Source: UBA6120 sp035361955 (GTDB lineage Bacteria > Bacillota_I > Bacilli_A > RFN20 > CAG-826). From it: 64,000 nt of DNA. The position numbers and the translations under genes were made by a program. Where the stretch lies: contig DAOSDC010000008.1 of assembly GCA_035361955.1 (NCBI GenBank), positions 1-64,000 of the forward strand, in the 5' to 3' direction. Below, piece by piece: positions 16,453-25,823 of this stretch. Numbering within the stretch: the stretch's first letter is position 1; each line of letters begins with the position of its first letter. The notes beneath the pieces were generated by a model. That model was not told the origin of the DNA. It was given only the letters and a program-made list of their open reading frames with translations, and did not search any database.

Positions 16453-18462
16453 CTACCTCGCACTCGTTAATTCGAAGTCATCGATATGTCCCCAGGTACT
16501 GACGGGGAAATTCCCATAGACGCCGATGCGGATCTGGCCACTGGACACGACGATGCCTTTAATCTCAAATTTGGCATAGCCGGCGGCCCAGCCAGCGACG
16601 CTGATGTTGCTTGTAACTTTAGCGGAACCATGCTGTTCGGCATATAAGTAAAGCTCGGTAATTTTTGAATTGGATTCACCCATGGCATATACAGATAAAT
16701 CATAGGTGCCATTAGGTAAATCGATGTATTGATATAAATCAAAGTTGAATCCGGCCGTGTGGTAATAGTTGAAGTTATTGACACCGGTGCGGAAGTCCTT
16801 ATTAGTCTGCACTTTTCCGACGTTAGATGCCGTCGAGCTTTCCATCATCCAAGGTGCTTTAACTGGTTCGTCATTGGAACCGGTCTTTCCTTGTTCAAAC
16901 CCAGAATTGACGACATAATTTTGAATTGAGCGCACATTTGCGGTGATATTCCACGTATCATCACCATAGGTGACCGTGCCGGATACGGTGTGATCACCGA
17001 CATTGGCTTCGGCCTGCGCCTTCTGTGTCGCATTCCAAACAACATCGGCGTATATATATGAGTCGACATCAGTTAGTGCCACGACTTGATTTGGCATTTT
17101 CGATTCAGCCTCAACTTGTGAAGCGATGTTGAGCGACACATCGATCGTGTCATCTTTAAGACCGATGACATTGACACTGACATCTTGTGCGCCCCTAACG
17201 TCATTGAATACTTTTAGCGAGGGTAGGGCGCGACCTCCGTAAGTGAATAACGCTTGATTTGACCAAGTCGCTTTCGTGCCGGTTTCAGCCCAGCCGGCTC
17301 CAGCCACGGGTAACCACGCCGGTTCCCAGTATACGATTCCTAGTCCCTTGTTTCCTTCAACATCAGCGACGATTTCAATGATGTCACGAATGCTTGTGGC
17401 TTGACCTTGAATCGTGGCCAAATATCCGCCTTTTTCCTCCTGATTAGCACCAAAAATATGAGCGGCCTCGGGGTGCGTCTTGTGCGTGTAGGCATAAGAT
17501 GCTTCAGCGACGAATACCGGTTTGTCGAATTTGGCGACGATGTTCGTCAGGTTTGTCTTCAGACTATCGAGCGTTCCATGATAGAACGGATAAAACGACA
17601 CGCCGATGACATCATAATCGACATCGCGTTCATCGAGTTTTGAGAAGAACGAATCGAAGATCGGCCATTTGCCTCCGTCAGCTAGATGAATAATCGTATC
17701 GATATATTCGTCAGCCCGTTTTGCGCCGGCAATACCGGCTTTCAATAAGTCGGCAAGACGGTCATAAGAAGCTGGTTCGTTCCACACGATTTTTCCTTCG
17801 GGATAAATCATGCCATTATTTATTTCGTTGCCGATTTGAATCATGTATGGCGTAATGCCACGGTTTTTGAAATACATGATGGCATCATATGTAAATGTTT
17901 CGACCGCCTGTTTCAATTCCGTGAAATTGAGCAATTCCCAATCATAAGGTTTCTCTTGATGTTCAGGGTCAGCCCAAGTGTCGCTGTAGTGCAAGTCCAA
18001 AATGATTTTCATGTTGACCATGCGTGCCTTTTGGGCAATCCAATAGGCCGTTTCCAAATCGAGGTTGCCGCCCCCGCGGATGCCAATGGGGCTGTTAGGA
18101 TCGTTCCAAATACGCACGCGAAGATAATTGACGCCTGAAAGCGCCATGATTTGGAATACATCTTGCTCAACGCCTTCTTCGTTATAGTATTTGCCACCAG
18201 AATTGAGCACTTGCCGAATCATCGACGCATCGACGCCCATCATGAAATCTTGGCGTTTGTTATCTTGAAGCGCGCTAACTGGTTTGATTTTGTAATTATC
18301 AGGGTCATAGCTTGGGTCATAATCAAGATAGGACTCGCTATTACGTCCGTTTCCATAAGTTGGCGTCCAATCATACATTTCGTAAGATGGACGGCCTCCG
18401 CCGCAAGATGAAAGCGCAATCGTGGCCAATAATGTCCCAAATAGTATTTTTTTATGATTCAT
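16453..18462 (-). CDS. ganB: Endo-beta-1,4-galactanase, GH53, lipoprotein with C-terminal binding modules
   Basis: The enzyme cleaves beta-1,4-galactan side chains of pectin. The 669-residue protein has a lipoprotein signal (IALSSC, Cys20), so it should act while tethered outside. The GH53 domain covers about residues 70-400: FMMGVDAS, LRVRIWNDP, ILDLHYSDTWADP, the acid/base Glu in IQIGNEINNG (E213) and the nucleophile Glu in VFVAEASYAY (E320). Then follow an Ig-like (Big_4-type) domain at about 415-510 and a jelly-roll carbohydrate-binding domain from about 520, starting YVVNSGFEQG and ending GHIDDFEL. It is the first gene of a five-gene operon and has a strong promoter with a palindromic operator. 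No regulator gene is adjacent. Confidence 0.93.
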   Translation of the reverse strand: MNHKKILFGTLLATIALSSCGGGRPSYEMYDWTPTYGNGRNSESYLDYDPSYDPDNYKIKPVSALQDNKRQDFMMGVDASMIRQVLNSGGKYYNEEGVEQDVFQIMALSGVNYLRVRIWNDPNSPIGIRGGGNLDLETAYWIAQKARMVNMKIILDLHYSDTWADPEHQEKPYDWELLNFTELKQAVETFTYDAIMYFKNRGITPYMIQIGNEINNGMIYPEGKIVWNEPASYDRLADLLKAGIAGAKRADEYIDTIIHLADGGKWPIFDSFFSKLDERDVDYDVIGVSFYPFYHGTLDSLKTNLTNIVAKFDKPVFVAEASYAYTHKTHPEAAHIFGANQEEKGGYLATIQGQATSIRDIIEIVADVEGNKGLGIVYWEPAWLPVAGAGWAETGTKATWSNQALFTYGGRALPSLKVFNDVRGAQDVSVNVIGLKDDTIDVSLNIASQVEAESKMPNQVVALTDVDSYIYADVVWNATQKAQAEANVGDHTVSGTVTYGDDTWNITANVRSIQNYVVNSGFEQGKTGSNDEPVKAPWMMESSTASNVGKVQTNKDFRTGVNNFNYYHTAGFNFDLYQYIDLPNGTYDLSVYAMGESNSKITELYLYAEQHGSAKVTSNISVAGWAAGYAKFEIKGIVVSSGQIRIGVYGNFPVSTWGHIDDFELTSAR

Positions 18463-18505
18463 GCGTTACCTCATTGATGTTGATGCCTTCGCGGCATGTC
18501 CAAAA

Positions 18506-18534
18506 AATATAATAACATTGTTATTAGTGGTCAA
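18506..18534 (-). promoter_or_regulatory. Promoter of the galactan operon with palindromic operator
   Basis: On the minus strand TTGACC (18529-18534) and TATATT (18506-18511) are 17 bp apart. The spacer holds a perfect 15-bp palindrome, AATAACATTGTTATT, at 18511-18525. A repressor bound there would block RNA polymerase, as expected for a substrate-induced operon. GAGGT precedes the galactanase ATG. Confidence 0.85.
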
Positions 18535-18552
18535 TAAAGTTGTTTAGGTCGA

Positions 18553-20382
18553 TTACTCTTCGATATTTGGGAAAGGCGTTCGCGCATGATAGTGCGTATG
18601 CAATAGTTGATGCGCAAGTTCGCTATTGGGATAACCAAGGAATTCTTGATACAAATTCTGAATTAACGGATTGAGATGGGCGCTTCGAATCGGACGTGAG
18701 GAGTCTTCTTCGTAGATGGCACGCGCCCGCTTCATCAATAGGTCATTCATCGTTATTTTTTCTTGGAAAGTCAATAAGCCAGGTTTAATAAACGATTGCC
18801 CACCACCATTAATGCAACCGCCCGGGCAACCCATTATTTCAATGAAATGATAGGGACTTGTTCCGGCTTTGACTTGATCCATCAATATCTTAGCGTTTTT
18901 CGTTGAGCTGACAACGGCGATTTTTAAATCGAGGTCGATGCCCGAACGTTTGCCATCGATGATGATGTTTTTCAGCGGTATCGTCGTTTCTTTGATGCCT
19001 TTTAAACCACGAACTGATTCGAATACGACTTTGCCGTATTCATGACCTTGCGTAATCGCATAGACCGTTCTTAGCGCGGCTTCAGTCACCCCGCCGGTAA
19101 CGCCGAATAAAGCGCCAGCGCCGCTATAATCGCCTAATAAGTCCATATCGAATTCGCCATCTGGCAATGACAGGAAATCGATACCGCATGATTTAATGTA
19201 ATCGCCAAGTTCGCGCGTGGTAATGACCGCGTCCACGTCGGCATAAGTTTTATGGCGCATCTCCGGACGCGTTTTTTCGTATTTTTTCGCGGTGCACGGC
19301 ATCACCGAAACCATAAAGATATCTTCGGGTTTCAATCCATTTTTCTGGGCGTAATAAGATTTCACCAATGCCCCCATCATCATCTGGGGCGATTTGCATG
19401 TAGACAGGTGGTCCAGCAATTCATGGTAATTGTATTCAGCAAAATTGACCCAGCCAGGTGAACAAGACGTCACTTGCGGTAAGGCGACTTTTTCGCCCAT
19501 TAAGTGTTTCTTCAATCGTGTTAAAAGCTCGGTGCCCTCTTCCATCACCGTTAAGTCGGCGGTGAAATTAGTGTCGTAAACGCGTTCGAATCCCAAACGT
19601 TTTAACGCCGTGCACATTTTTCCGGTCACGCGCGTGCCAATCGGTAAATCGAATTCTTCACCAAGCGATGCGCGGACGGCCGGAGCCACTTGCACGATAA
19701 CGTGCTTGCCATCGACTTGGGCTTTTTGAATCCGGTGCACCTCTTCATGAACATAGAGGGCCCCAGTGGGACAGACGTTAACGCACTGACCGCAGTAAAT
19801 GCAGGGCACTTGCGTCAGCGACCGGTTTTCCGCCGGTCCAATCACCGTTTCAAAGCCGCGATGAATGAAATCGAGAATGCCGATGCCTTGGGCTTTCTTG
19901 CACACTTCGACGCAACGACCACACAAGATACACTTCGAGCTGTTACGCCGGATGCTGGGTGAGAGCCGATCAATCGAAGGCGTCGTTATTTGGCCTTCAA
20001 ACGGGATTTCGCGGATGCCGCATTTTTCAGCGGCTTTTTGAAGTTCGCAGCGGCCATTAGCCGTACAGTGCAAACAATCGTTAACATGATTCGATAAAAT
20101 GAGTTCGACGCTATGGCGCCGGGCTCTTAAAACGCGTGGCGAGTGCAAATTTATTTCCATGCCTTCATGCACTGGGGTCGTGCATGATGTCGTCAGCGCC
20201 TTCATGCCCTTTACTTCCACAAGACAAACGCGACACGCGCCAGTCTCCACCAAGTCTTTGTAATGGCAAAGCGTGGGAATATCGAAGCCGACGCTGCGGG
20301 CCGCTTCTAGAATCGATACAAACCGTGGAACTTGATATTCCTGGCCGTCAAATTTTACGGTAATCATTTCCATATTCGCCAC
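18553..20382 (-). CDS. hydA: [FeFe]-hydrogenase catalytic subunit HydA (NADH/ferredoxin-linked type)
   Basis: A 609-residue enzyme that reduces protons to H2 or oxidises H2. Cofactor sites in order: N-terminal [2Fe-2S] (C39, C50, C53, C67), His-ligated [4Fe-4S] (H99, C103, C106, C112) and two [4Fe-4S] (C151-C161 and C194-C204). The H-cluster motifs follow: TSCSPGW (305-311), MPCTAKKYE (361-369) and MGCPGGCINGGGQ near 500. The C-terminus LLHTHYH is typical of trimeric HydABC enzymes. The start is GTG at 20382 or ATG at 20373; both have a plausible ribosome site. It directly follows hydB. The HydE/F/G maturases needed to build the H-cluster are not in the window. Confidence 0.95.
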   Translation of the reverse strand: MANMEMITVKFDGQEYQVPRFVSILEAARSVGFDIPTLCHYKDLVETGACRVCLVEVKGMKALTTSCTTPVHEGMEINLHSPRVLRARRHSVELILSNHVNDCLHCTANGRCELQKAAEKCGIREIPFEGQITTPSIDRLSPSIRRNSSKCILCGRCVEVCKKAQGIGILDFIHRGFETVIGPAENRSLTQVPCIYCGQCVNVCPTGALYVHEEVHRIQKAQVDGKHVIVQVAPAVRASLGEEFDLPIGTRVTGKMCTALKRLGFERVYDTNFTADLTVMEEGTELLTRLKKHLMGEKVALPQVTSCSPGWVNFAEYNYHELLDHLSTCKSPQMMMGALVKSYYAQKNGLKPEDIFMVSVMPCTAKKYEKTRPEMRHKTYADVDAVITTRELGDYIKSCGIDFLSLPDGEFDMDLLGDYSGAGALFGVTGGVTEAALRTVYAITQGHEYGKVVFESVRGLKGIKETTIPLKNIIIDGKRSGIDLDLKIAVVSSTKNAKILMDQVKAGTSPYHFIEIMGCPGGCINGGGQSFIKPGLLTFQEKITMNDLLMKRARAIYEEDSSRPIRSAHLNPLIQNLYQEFLGYPNSELAHQLLHTHYHARTPFPNIEE

Positions 20383-22251
20383 CTAAACCTTTCTGATTAC
20401 ATCAAATGGGCAACTCGATAAACACGTGCCACATTTGATGCATGCCATCTGATCGATGACGTAGGCTTCTTTGCCTCGGACCCCGCTGATACAGTTGACA
20501 GGGCAGTGAATCGCGCATATACCGCACTTTTTGCAGGTATCGGGATTGATGCGATATTGGATTAAGTCTTTACACACTTTTGCAGGACATGTCTTATCAA
20601 TAATATGCGCTTTATATTCATCGTAAAATTTTGTCAATGTTGACAAGACGGGATTTGGCGCCGTTTGTCCTAAACCACAAAGCGAGGCATCTTTGATGAA
20701 TATCGCCAATTCTTTGAGCGTATCTAAATCGGACATCACCGCAGTGCCTGATGCGATTTTATCGAGTATCTCCTTCATGCGGGTGGTGCCAATGCGACAC
20801 GGGGAACATTTGCCGCATGATTCGTCGCAAATGAATTCCAAATAAAATTTGGCGACGTCGACCATGCAGTTGTCTTCGTCCATGACAATCGCGCCCCCGG
20901 ATCCCATCATCGATCCACGGGCTATCAAATTGTCAAAATCGATTGGGGTGTCTAGGTCTTCTTCGGTCAAACAGCCGCCCGATGGTCCGCCGGTTTGAAT
21001 CGCTTTGAATTTTTTGCCTTTTTCAATCCCGCCGCCAATGTCAAATATGAGTTCGCGCAGCGTCGTGCCCATCGGAACTTCGACGAGTCCGACATTTTTA
21101 ATTTTTCCCGCCAAAGAAAACACTTTCGTGCCCTTGGATTTCTCGGTTCCAATCGCTTTATAGGCTTCAAGGCCACCTGGTCGGAATATATACGGTAAGT
21201 TAGCAAACGTTTCTACGTTATTAATGATGGTGGGATGTCCCCACAGACCTTTGACAGCCGGGAATGGCGGCTTTGATCGTGGCATACCGCGTTTCCCTTC
21301 AATCGAGGCCATTAATGCCGTTTCTTCGCCACACACGAAGGCGCCGGCGCCGACTCTAATTTCGATGTCAAACGAGAATTCGGTTCCTAATATGCGTTGA
21401 CCGAGCAACCCTTTCGTTCTTAATAAGTCAATTGCTTGCTGTAATCGCAGTGAAGCTGTCGGATACTCGGCCCGGACATAGATGAAACCACGGATGGCAC
21501 CGATGCCATAAGCGGCAATCATCATGCCCTCAAGAATGATATGCGGTGTTCGTTCGGCGATGGCGCGATCCATAAATGCGCCGGGATCGCCCTCATCAAG
21601 GTTACAAATAAGATATTTCTGCGGATCTTGTTGCATGCGGGCGTAACGCCATTTGACACCTGTGGGGTAACCGCCACCACCGCGTCCGCGCAGTCCCGAA
21701 TCAAGCGCAATGCTAATGACGTCTTCGCCAGTCTTCGTCTCTAATACGCGGCAAAGCGCCTCATACCCGCCAATGCCCATATAGTGATCGATGTTGTCTG
21801 GTTCGATGGGAGCAAAATCAGCCATGGCAATAGCTTTTTGCTTTTGATAAAACGGAATGTCTTCCTGTTTGGCGTAAATCGTTCCATCATTGGGATTTTT
21901 AAACACGAGCGATTCGACAATTCCAAAACCCTTGAGATCTTTTTCAAAAATGAGTGTCGCATCGCTAGGTTTCACGAGTCGATAAAGCGTTCCCTCGGGA
22001 TATACTTTGACAAACGGACCTTGAGAACAAAGACCAAAACATCCGGCATACATGATTTTGATGTTGTCTTGTAAACCTTCAGCATTGACGAGTTCATCCA
22101 ATTTTTCTTTGACTTCTTGCGAGTGACTGGCCAAACAACCGGTATCGCCACATACGAACACGACTTTGCCGCCATTTAGTAGTTTCTGGTAATCTTGTTT
22201 AGCTTGCGCTAAGGCGTTTTTTAAATCTTGAACATTAGTGAGCCGATTCAT
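20383..22251 (-). CDS. hydB: HydB, NuoF-like flavin subunit of the multimeric hydrogenase
   Basis: A 622-residue subunit that carries FMN and the NADH site and passes electrons to HydA. The N-terminal thioredoxin-like domain has a [2Fe-2S] site (C34, C39, C71, C75). The NuoF core has GRGGGGYPTGVKW, the NLDEGDPGAFMDR loop and the SCGKCSPCRIGTTRM iron-sulfur motif. Two C-terminal ferredoxin clusters read CKKCGICAIHCP and CIKCGTCLSSCP. The ATG at 22251 has AAGGAGG 9 bp upstream and overlaps the end of hydC by 17 bp. Trimeric HydABC enzymes of this plan are known to use NADH and reduced ferredoxin together (electron bifurcation/confurcation); activity here is inferred. Confidence 0.95.
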   Translation of the reverse strand: MNRLTNVQDLKNALAQAKQDYQKLLNGGKVVFVCGDTGCLASHSQEVKEKLDELVNAEGLQDNIKIMYAGCFGLCSQGPFVKVYPEGTLYRLVKPSDATLIFEKDLKGFGIVESLVFKNPNDGTIYAKQEDIPFYQKQKAIAMADFAPIEPDNIDHYMGIGGYEALCRVLETKTGEDVISIALDSGLRGRGGGGYPTGVKWRYARMQQDPQKYLICNLDEGDPGAFMDRAIAERTPHIILEGMMIAAYGIGAIRGFIYVRAEYPTASLRLQQAIDLLRTKGLLGQRILGTEFSFDIEIRVGAGAFVCGEETALMASIEGKRGMPRSKPPFPAVKGLWGHPTIINNVETFANLPYIFRPGGLEAYKAIGTEKSKGTKVFSLAGKIKNVGLVEVPMGTTLRELIFDIGGGIEKGKKFKAIQTGGPSGGCLTEEDLDTPIDFDNLIARGSMMGSGGAIVMDEDNCMVDVAKFYLEFICDESCGKCSPCRIGTTRMKEILDKIASGTAVMSDLDTLKELAIFIKDASLCGLGQTAPNPVLSTLTKFYDEYKAHIIDKTCPAKVCKDLIQYRINPDTCKKCGICAIHCPVNCISGVRGKEAYVIDQMACIKCGTCLSSCPFDVIRKV

Positions 22252-22738
22252 AAGCAAGCGCCTCCTTACGGACGTATTCATCGATGATGCGTTGCAAATC
22301 GTTAACCTTGACATGCGGCAATATCTTGCCGTTGATGACCATTACCGGCGCCAAGGCACAAGCGCCCAAACATCTTAAAATATCAATCGTAAACAATCCG
22401 TCACTGGTCGTTTGACCAGGTTTAATTCCCAGAATTTCTTCAAGTCGATTGGCGATTTGCTGTGCGGCTTGAACATAGCAAGCTGTCCCCAAACAAATGC
22501 CGATGACGTATTTTCCTTTGGGTTTAAGTGAAAACATCGAATAGAACGTGACGATGCCATATATTTCGGCAACGGGAATCTCGAGTCTTTTTGAGATGAT
22601 TTCCTGAACTTCAAGCGGGACATAGCCAAACTCTTTTTGGAAGTCGCTAAGAATCATCATCAGTGGCGTTGTTAGTGTCTGATAGTGATCGATGATTTGG
22701 TTTAGACGTTCCTTAGCATAGGCGGATATCGGTTTCAT
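22235..22738 (-). CDS. hydC: HydC, NuoE-like [2Fe-2S] subunit of the hydrogenase
   Basis: A 167-residue thioredoxin-like protein with the four cysteines of NuoE: C82 and C87 in CLGTAC, C123 and C127 in CLGAC. The N-terminal helical part includes FGYVPLEVQE and EIYGIVTFYSMF, typical of the family. It overlaps hydB by 17 bp and the gene before it by 4 bp (ATGA), so the three subunits are co-translated. It acts with HydB at the NADH-oxidising end of the complex. Confidence 0.95.
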   Translation of the reverse strand: MKPISAYAKERLNQIIDHYQTLTTPLMMILSDFQKEFGYVPLEVQEIISKRLEIPVAEIYGIVTFYSMFSLKPKGKYVIGICLGTACYVQAAQQIANRLEEILGIKPGQTTSDGLFTIDILRCLGACALAPVMVINGKILPHVKVNDLQRIIDEYVRKEALAYESAH

Positions 22739-23310
22739 ACAAGTCCTCCTGTTCGATATTTCATCGCGGTTCGCACTGGTATCGCCACGATAAAAGCAAG
22801 TGAGGCGCCAATTAGAGCCGTCGGTATTTGATTAAGGGAAAAAACCGCGCTTAACACGGTGACTTGAGCATTTCCAATTGGGAGTGTCGGCATAATTAAA
22901 ACGACGATCGTTAGATATAGAAAAGCAACTTTGGCGGCACTCGCTCCAACAATCGCGAACATGGAAGGCAGGAGCTCGTTTTTTGCACCAAAGTTCAATT
23001 TCGATAAAAAATATAACAGCAGGATGAATATCGCGTTTGATAAGGCGATAAAGGGCATGAACTCCAAAAATGGTGGGGCGACGCCGACTAGTAGTGCGAC
23101 AAACGGAGAAATCAAACTAATCGTAAGAGCGTAAGGCCAACCGATGACAAGCGTCGTCAATGCTAAGATCAGATTAACCCAACTACCGACGAAATACTGT
23201 GATAATGGAGCCCCGATCAATCCGAACAGTAATTGTCCCGCAATTAAAAGCGCTAATAAAATGGCGGTCAGCGTCATGCGGCGAATCGCACGTTTCGTAT
23301 TGTCGTTCAT
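22735..23310 (-). CDS. ECF-transporter S-component-like membrane protein
   Basis: A 191-residue protein with about five or six membrane helices. The N-terminal TAILLALLIAGQLLFGLIGAPLSQYFVG resembles S components of energy-coupling-factor vitamin transporters. It is the first gene of the hydrogenase operon and overlaps hydC by 4 bp, so it is co-expressed. The ligand cannot be read from the sequence; a cofactor precursor used by the hydrogenase (flavin, for example) is only a guess. No ribosome site precedes the ATG, while a TGATAATAT element lies 6-8 bp upstream, which suggests a leaderless mRNA. Confidence 0.65.
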   Translation of the reverse strand: MNDNTKRAIRRMTLTAILLALLIAGQLLFGLIGAPLSQYFVGSWVNLILALTTLVIGWPYALTISLISPFVALLVGVAPPFLEFMPFIALSNAIFILLLYFLSKLNFGAKNELLPSMFAIVGASAAKVAFLYLTIVVLIMPTLPIGNAQVTVLSAVFSLNQIPTALIGASLAFIVAIPVRTAMKYRTGGLV

Positions 23311-23316
23311 AAGTTG

Positions 23317-23326
23317 ATATTATCAC
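23317..23326 (-). promoter_or_regulatory. Extended -10 element of the hydrogenase operon
   Basis: On the minus strand TGATAATAT lies 6-8 bp before the ATG at 23310. There is no ribosome site in between and no good -35 box. This spacing puts the transcription start at or next to the start codon. Confidence 0.45.
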
Positions 23327-23371
23327 TATTTTAAACTTGTTTGCTAGACCTAAAGGTTACTTTTTATGAAA

Positions 23372-23395
23372 AAAGACCATTGTTACATGGTCTTT
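23372..23395 (-). terminator. Intrinsic terminator of the CvpA-like gene
   Basis: AAAGACCAT and ATGGTCTTT form a perfect 9-bp stem with a 6-nt loop, followed on the minus strand by T residues, 27 bp after the stop codon at 23423. Confidence 0.9.
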
Positions 23396-23422
23396 ATGAA
23401 AATAACAAATGTAAGCGTTTTC

Positions 23423-24259
23423 TTAACTGGCGGGGGTGTCTGTCGCTTCAATGAAATCGACGAATTTTTCGACTAGATTATACTCGGTTCCATCGAATTC
23501 AAACGTCGAAACATTGCTGAAAAATCCAAACGGATTACTCGGGTCGGCAATCGAGAATAATAGTGAGTTTTCAGGACGGAAGCCCGAAGCAATCAGCGGA
23601 ATCACGGTTCCAAAAGCATATGGGGCTTCGGTCGGGTTTTGAATCGCGGCCAAACCATTTGTCAATGGACTGAAGGTGATTGCCATTAAAAGCGCATATA
23701 CATATCCCTGAGCCAAGCCAAAGACACCACCAAGGAATTTGACTTTTGTTTTACTGACCGACTTCAGCAGCGGACGCCAGATAATCAGCCAAAGCAGTCC
23801 AGAAACCGGCCAACTTAACAACATCGTCACAAAAATGACGGCAATCCAACCAATCGCTTTGGCGATTCCAAGCGAAAATTCGGTAAGAAACGCCGGATCG
23901 GCGAATAATGATGCTGAAGACAGCGTGCCCGCCGCCTCGGCGTATTCCGAGAAACCAACGACAATTGATTCCAGTGAATTAAATACGTATGGCGTACCGC
24001 CCAAATCAATGGTCACGCTCATACCCGTAAGCGACCAAAATCCTTCGTTGATAAACTCACCCAGTGCCGGCATTGCAAACAAATTTACAAGCACGAGCGT
24101 TAAAACGACGAAAATCAAACGCCATAGCGAGCGCCACAATCCACGTTTGAAGCCGATGGCAAACGCCACGAGTAAAAAGATGCCCAAAACGATGTCGACT
24201 AAATACTGAAAACCAAAGATTGCGCCGAGTATTTGTTCGACAATGGCTGATTGAATCAT
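23423..24259 (-). CDS. CvpA-like membrane protein
   Basis: A 278-residue protein with about four membrane helices. The segment VDIVLGIFLLVAFAIGFKRG near the N-terminus and FLGGVFGLAQGYVYALL later are the two conserved patterns of CvpA/colicin V production proteins. Between them is a longer outside region than usual (about residues 65-130). CvpA proteins have roles in envelope stress and export that are poorly defined. It is a single-gene unit with AGAGGA before the ATG, a TATAAT box at 24304-24309 on the minus strand and its own terminator. Confidence 0.7.
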   Translation of the reverse strand: MIQSAIVEQILGAIFGFQYLVDIVLGIFLLVAFAIGFKRGLWRSLWRLIFVVLTLVLVNLFAMPALGEFINEGFWSLTGMSVTIDLGGTPYVFNSLESIVVGFSEYAEAAGTLSSASLFADPAFLTEFSLGIAKAIGWIAVIFVTMLLSWPVSGLLWLIIWRPLLKSVSKTKVKFLGGVFGLAQGYVYALLMAITFSPLTNGLAAIQNPTEAPYAFGTVIPLIASGFRPENSLLFSIADPSNPFGFFSNVSTFEFDGTEYNLVEKFVDFIEATDTPAS

Positions 24260-24303
24260 AATGATGTCCTCTTAAACTTATTTATCCAAGTTAACAATTA
24301 TTT

Positions 24304-24309
24304 ATTATA
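24304..24309 (-). promoter_or_regulatory. -10 box of the CvpA-like gene
   Basis: TATAAT on the minus strand lies 45 bp before the CvpA-like start. The -35 region is weak. The rest of the 319-bp divergent region 24260-24578 holds the polymerase promoter and no credible gene; a 64-codon plus-strand frame at 24312 lacks a ribosome site. Confidence 0.5.
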
Positions 24310-24515
24310 CTATGGCAACGCCTGAGCCAATGCAATATCGTCGACCCGTTGTTGTTGAGCAATTTGACGATTGTTTGCCATTTATCGATTGTGCGAACCA
24401 ACCACAAATCACAAATCGCACGTCAGCGCATACTTTATTTAGCCTTGATTTTTATTGCAAACAGGATTTTCACGTAGCCATCGTATCAAGGGCATCGGAC
24501 CAATAAAATCAAGAC

Positions 24516-24544
24516 TTAACATTTAAAAAAACGGCTCCTATAAT
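24516..24544 (+). promoter_or_regulatory. Promoter of the Y-family polymerase operon
   Basis: TTAACA (24516-24521) and TATAAT (24539-24544) are exactly 17 bp apart. AAGGAG follows 11 bp before the ATG at 24579. No complete LexA/DinR box (CGAAC-N4-GTTCG) is seen. Confidence 0.8.
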
Positions 24545-24578
24545 AAGGGCACAACAAGGACAAGGAGATGCCGAACGC

Positions 24579-25823
24579 ATGGCCAATCAAGTCGTCAGCG
24601 TTATCGATTTGAAGGCGTTTTACGCCGTGGTAGAATGCGTCGAGCGCAAGCTCGATCCTTTCACGACACCACTTGTGGTTGCCGATAAGTCGCGAGGCAC
24701 GGGCACGATTGTGTTATCGGTGTCGCCATATCTTAAGGCTCGTGGCGTCCCTTCGCGTTGCCGCGTGTTTGAACTGCCGAAAAATAACGAGATTATCTTT
24801 GCGACGCCGCGCATGAGTTTATATCTTAAAAAATCGGCCGACGTTATCGCGACGATGCTCGATTTTATCGGCGAAGACGATCTTCATATTTATAGCATCG
24901 ATGAAGCATTCTTGAATCTAGGTCCCTATTTACGACTTTATAAAGCAACGCCACGGCAACTTGTCGCCCGTATCATCAAATCAATCAACGAACGATTAGG
25001 CCTTTTTGCCACCGCCGGGATCGGTCCCAACAACTTCATCGCCAAGTCGGCGCTTGACATTGAGGCCAAGAAGCGGGTTGACGGTATCGCCGAATGGACA
25101 ATCGACGATATCAAAACAAAACTTTGGCCGCTACAACCTCTATCGAAGATGTGGGGGATTTCTTCGCGTCTCGAAGCCCGTCTCAACAATATGGGCATTA
25201 CCTCAATCGGAGATTTGGCACAATTTCCAAAACAATCGCTAGTAGCTTATTTCGGCATCATGGGTGAACAACTTCACAATCATGCCAACGGCATCGACGA
25301 ATCGCAAATCCGTCAAAAATACCAGCCGGCCGAGCCGAGCCTAAGCATGGGCCAAGTGCTGATGCGCGATTATCGCGTCGAAGAAATTCCAATCGTCATC
25401 AGCGAAATGGTCGATGACCTTGCCATCAGACTAAGACTCGAGGGAAAATTGACCGGCGTTATTTCGCTGTTTGTCGGTTATAGCGATCCAGGCGGATTTT
25501 CACGGCAAATGGCGCTGATGAATCCTACCGACGATAATGACATATTGATCGAAGCTCTCCTAACGCTTTTTTATAAATTCATCGATCCCAAGCGTTTTGT
25601 CCGCAATATCGGTTTTTCGTTTGGAAGATTGACGACGCCCGAACACGAACAATTGAATCTTTTCATCGATCCGTACGAGCAAGATCGCAGGCGACGTCTT
25701 CAACATGCGCTTGACGAAATTAAATACAGATTTGGAAAGAACGCCATTTTAAGAGCGACGGCGTTATTACCATCGAGCACGACGATTGACCGGCACACCT
25801 TGATTGGAGGTCACCGCAAATGA
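24579..25823 (+). CDS. Y-family DNA polymerase (DinB/UvrX type)
   Basis: A 414-residue translesion polymerase. The palm domain shows the first metal-binding Asp in VIDLKAFYA (D10) and the catalytic pair in YSIDEAF (D108, E109). The helix-hairpin-helix thumb lies around 190-215 (MGISSRLEARLNNMGITSIGDL). A little-finger domain fills the C-terminus. It fits the UmuC-like group (YqjW/UvrX of Bacillus), which is usually paired with a YolD protein, as here by a 4-bp overlap. It copies past DNA lesions, with mutagenic outcome in this family. Confidence 0.9.
   Translation: MANQVVSVIDLKAFYAVVECVERKLDPFTTPLVVADKSRGTGTIVLSVSPYLKARGVPSRCRVFELPKNNEIIFATPRMSLYLKKSADVIATMLDFIGEDDLHIYSIDEAFLNLGPYLRLYKATPRQLVARIIKSINERLGLFATAGIGPNNFIAKSALDIEAKKRVDGIAEWTIDDIKTKLWPLQPLSKMWGISSRLEARLNNMGITSIGDLAQFPKQSLVAYFGIMGEQLHNHANGIDESQIRQKYQPAEPSLSMGQVLMRDYRVEEIPIVISEMVDDLAIRLRLEGKLTGVISLFVGYSDPGGFSRQMALMNPTDDNDILIEALLTLFYKFIDPKRFVRNIGFSFGRLTTPEHEQLNLFIDPYEQDRRRRLQHALDEIKYRFGKNAILRATALLPSSTTIDRHTLIGGHRK

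Noticed and set aside
24312..24506. 64-codon plus-strand frame between the CvpA-like gene and the polymerase gene
   Set aside because: No ribosome site, no recognisable family, and it overlaps the promoter region of the minus-strand gene.
24545..24590. SOS (LexA) box at the Y-family polymerase gene
   Set aside because: Only a half site (CGAAC near 24573) is present; the second half does not match.
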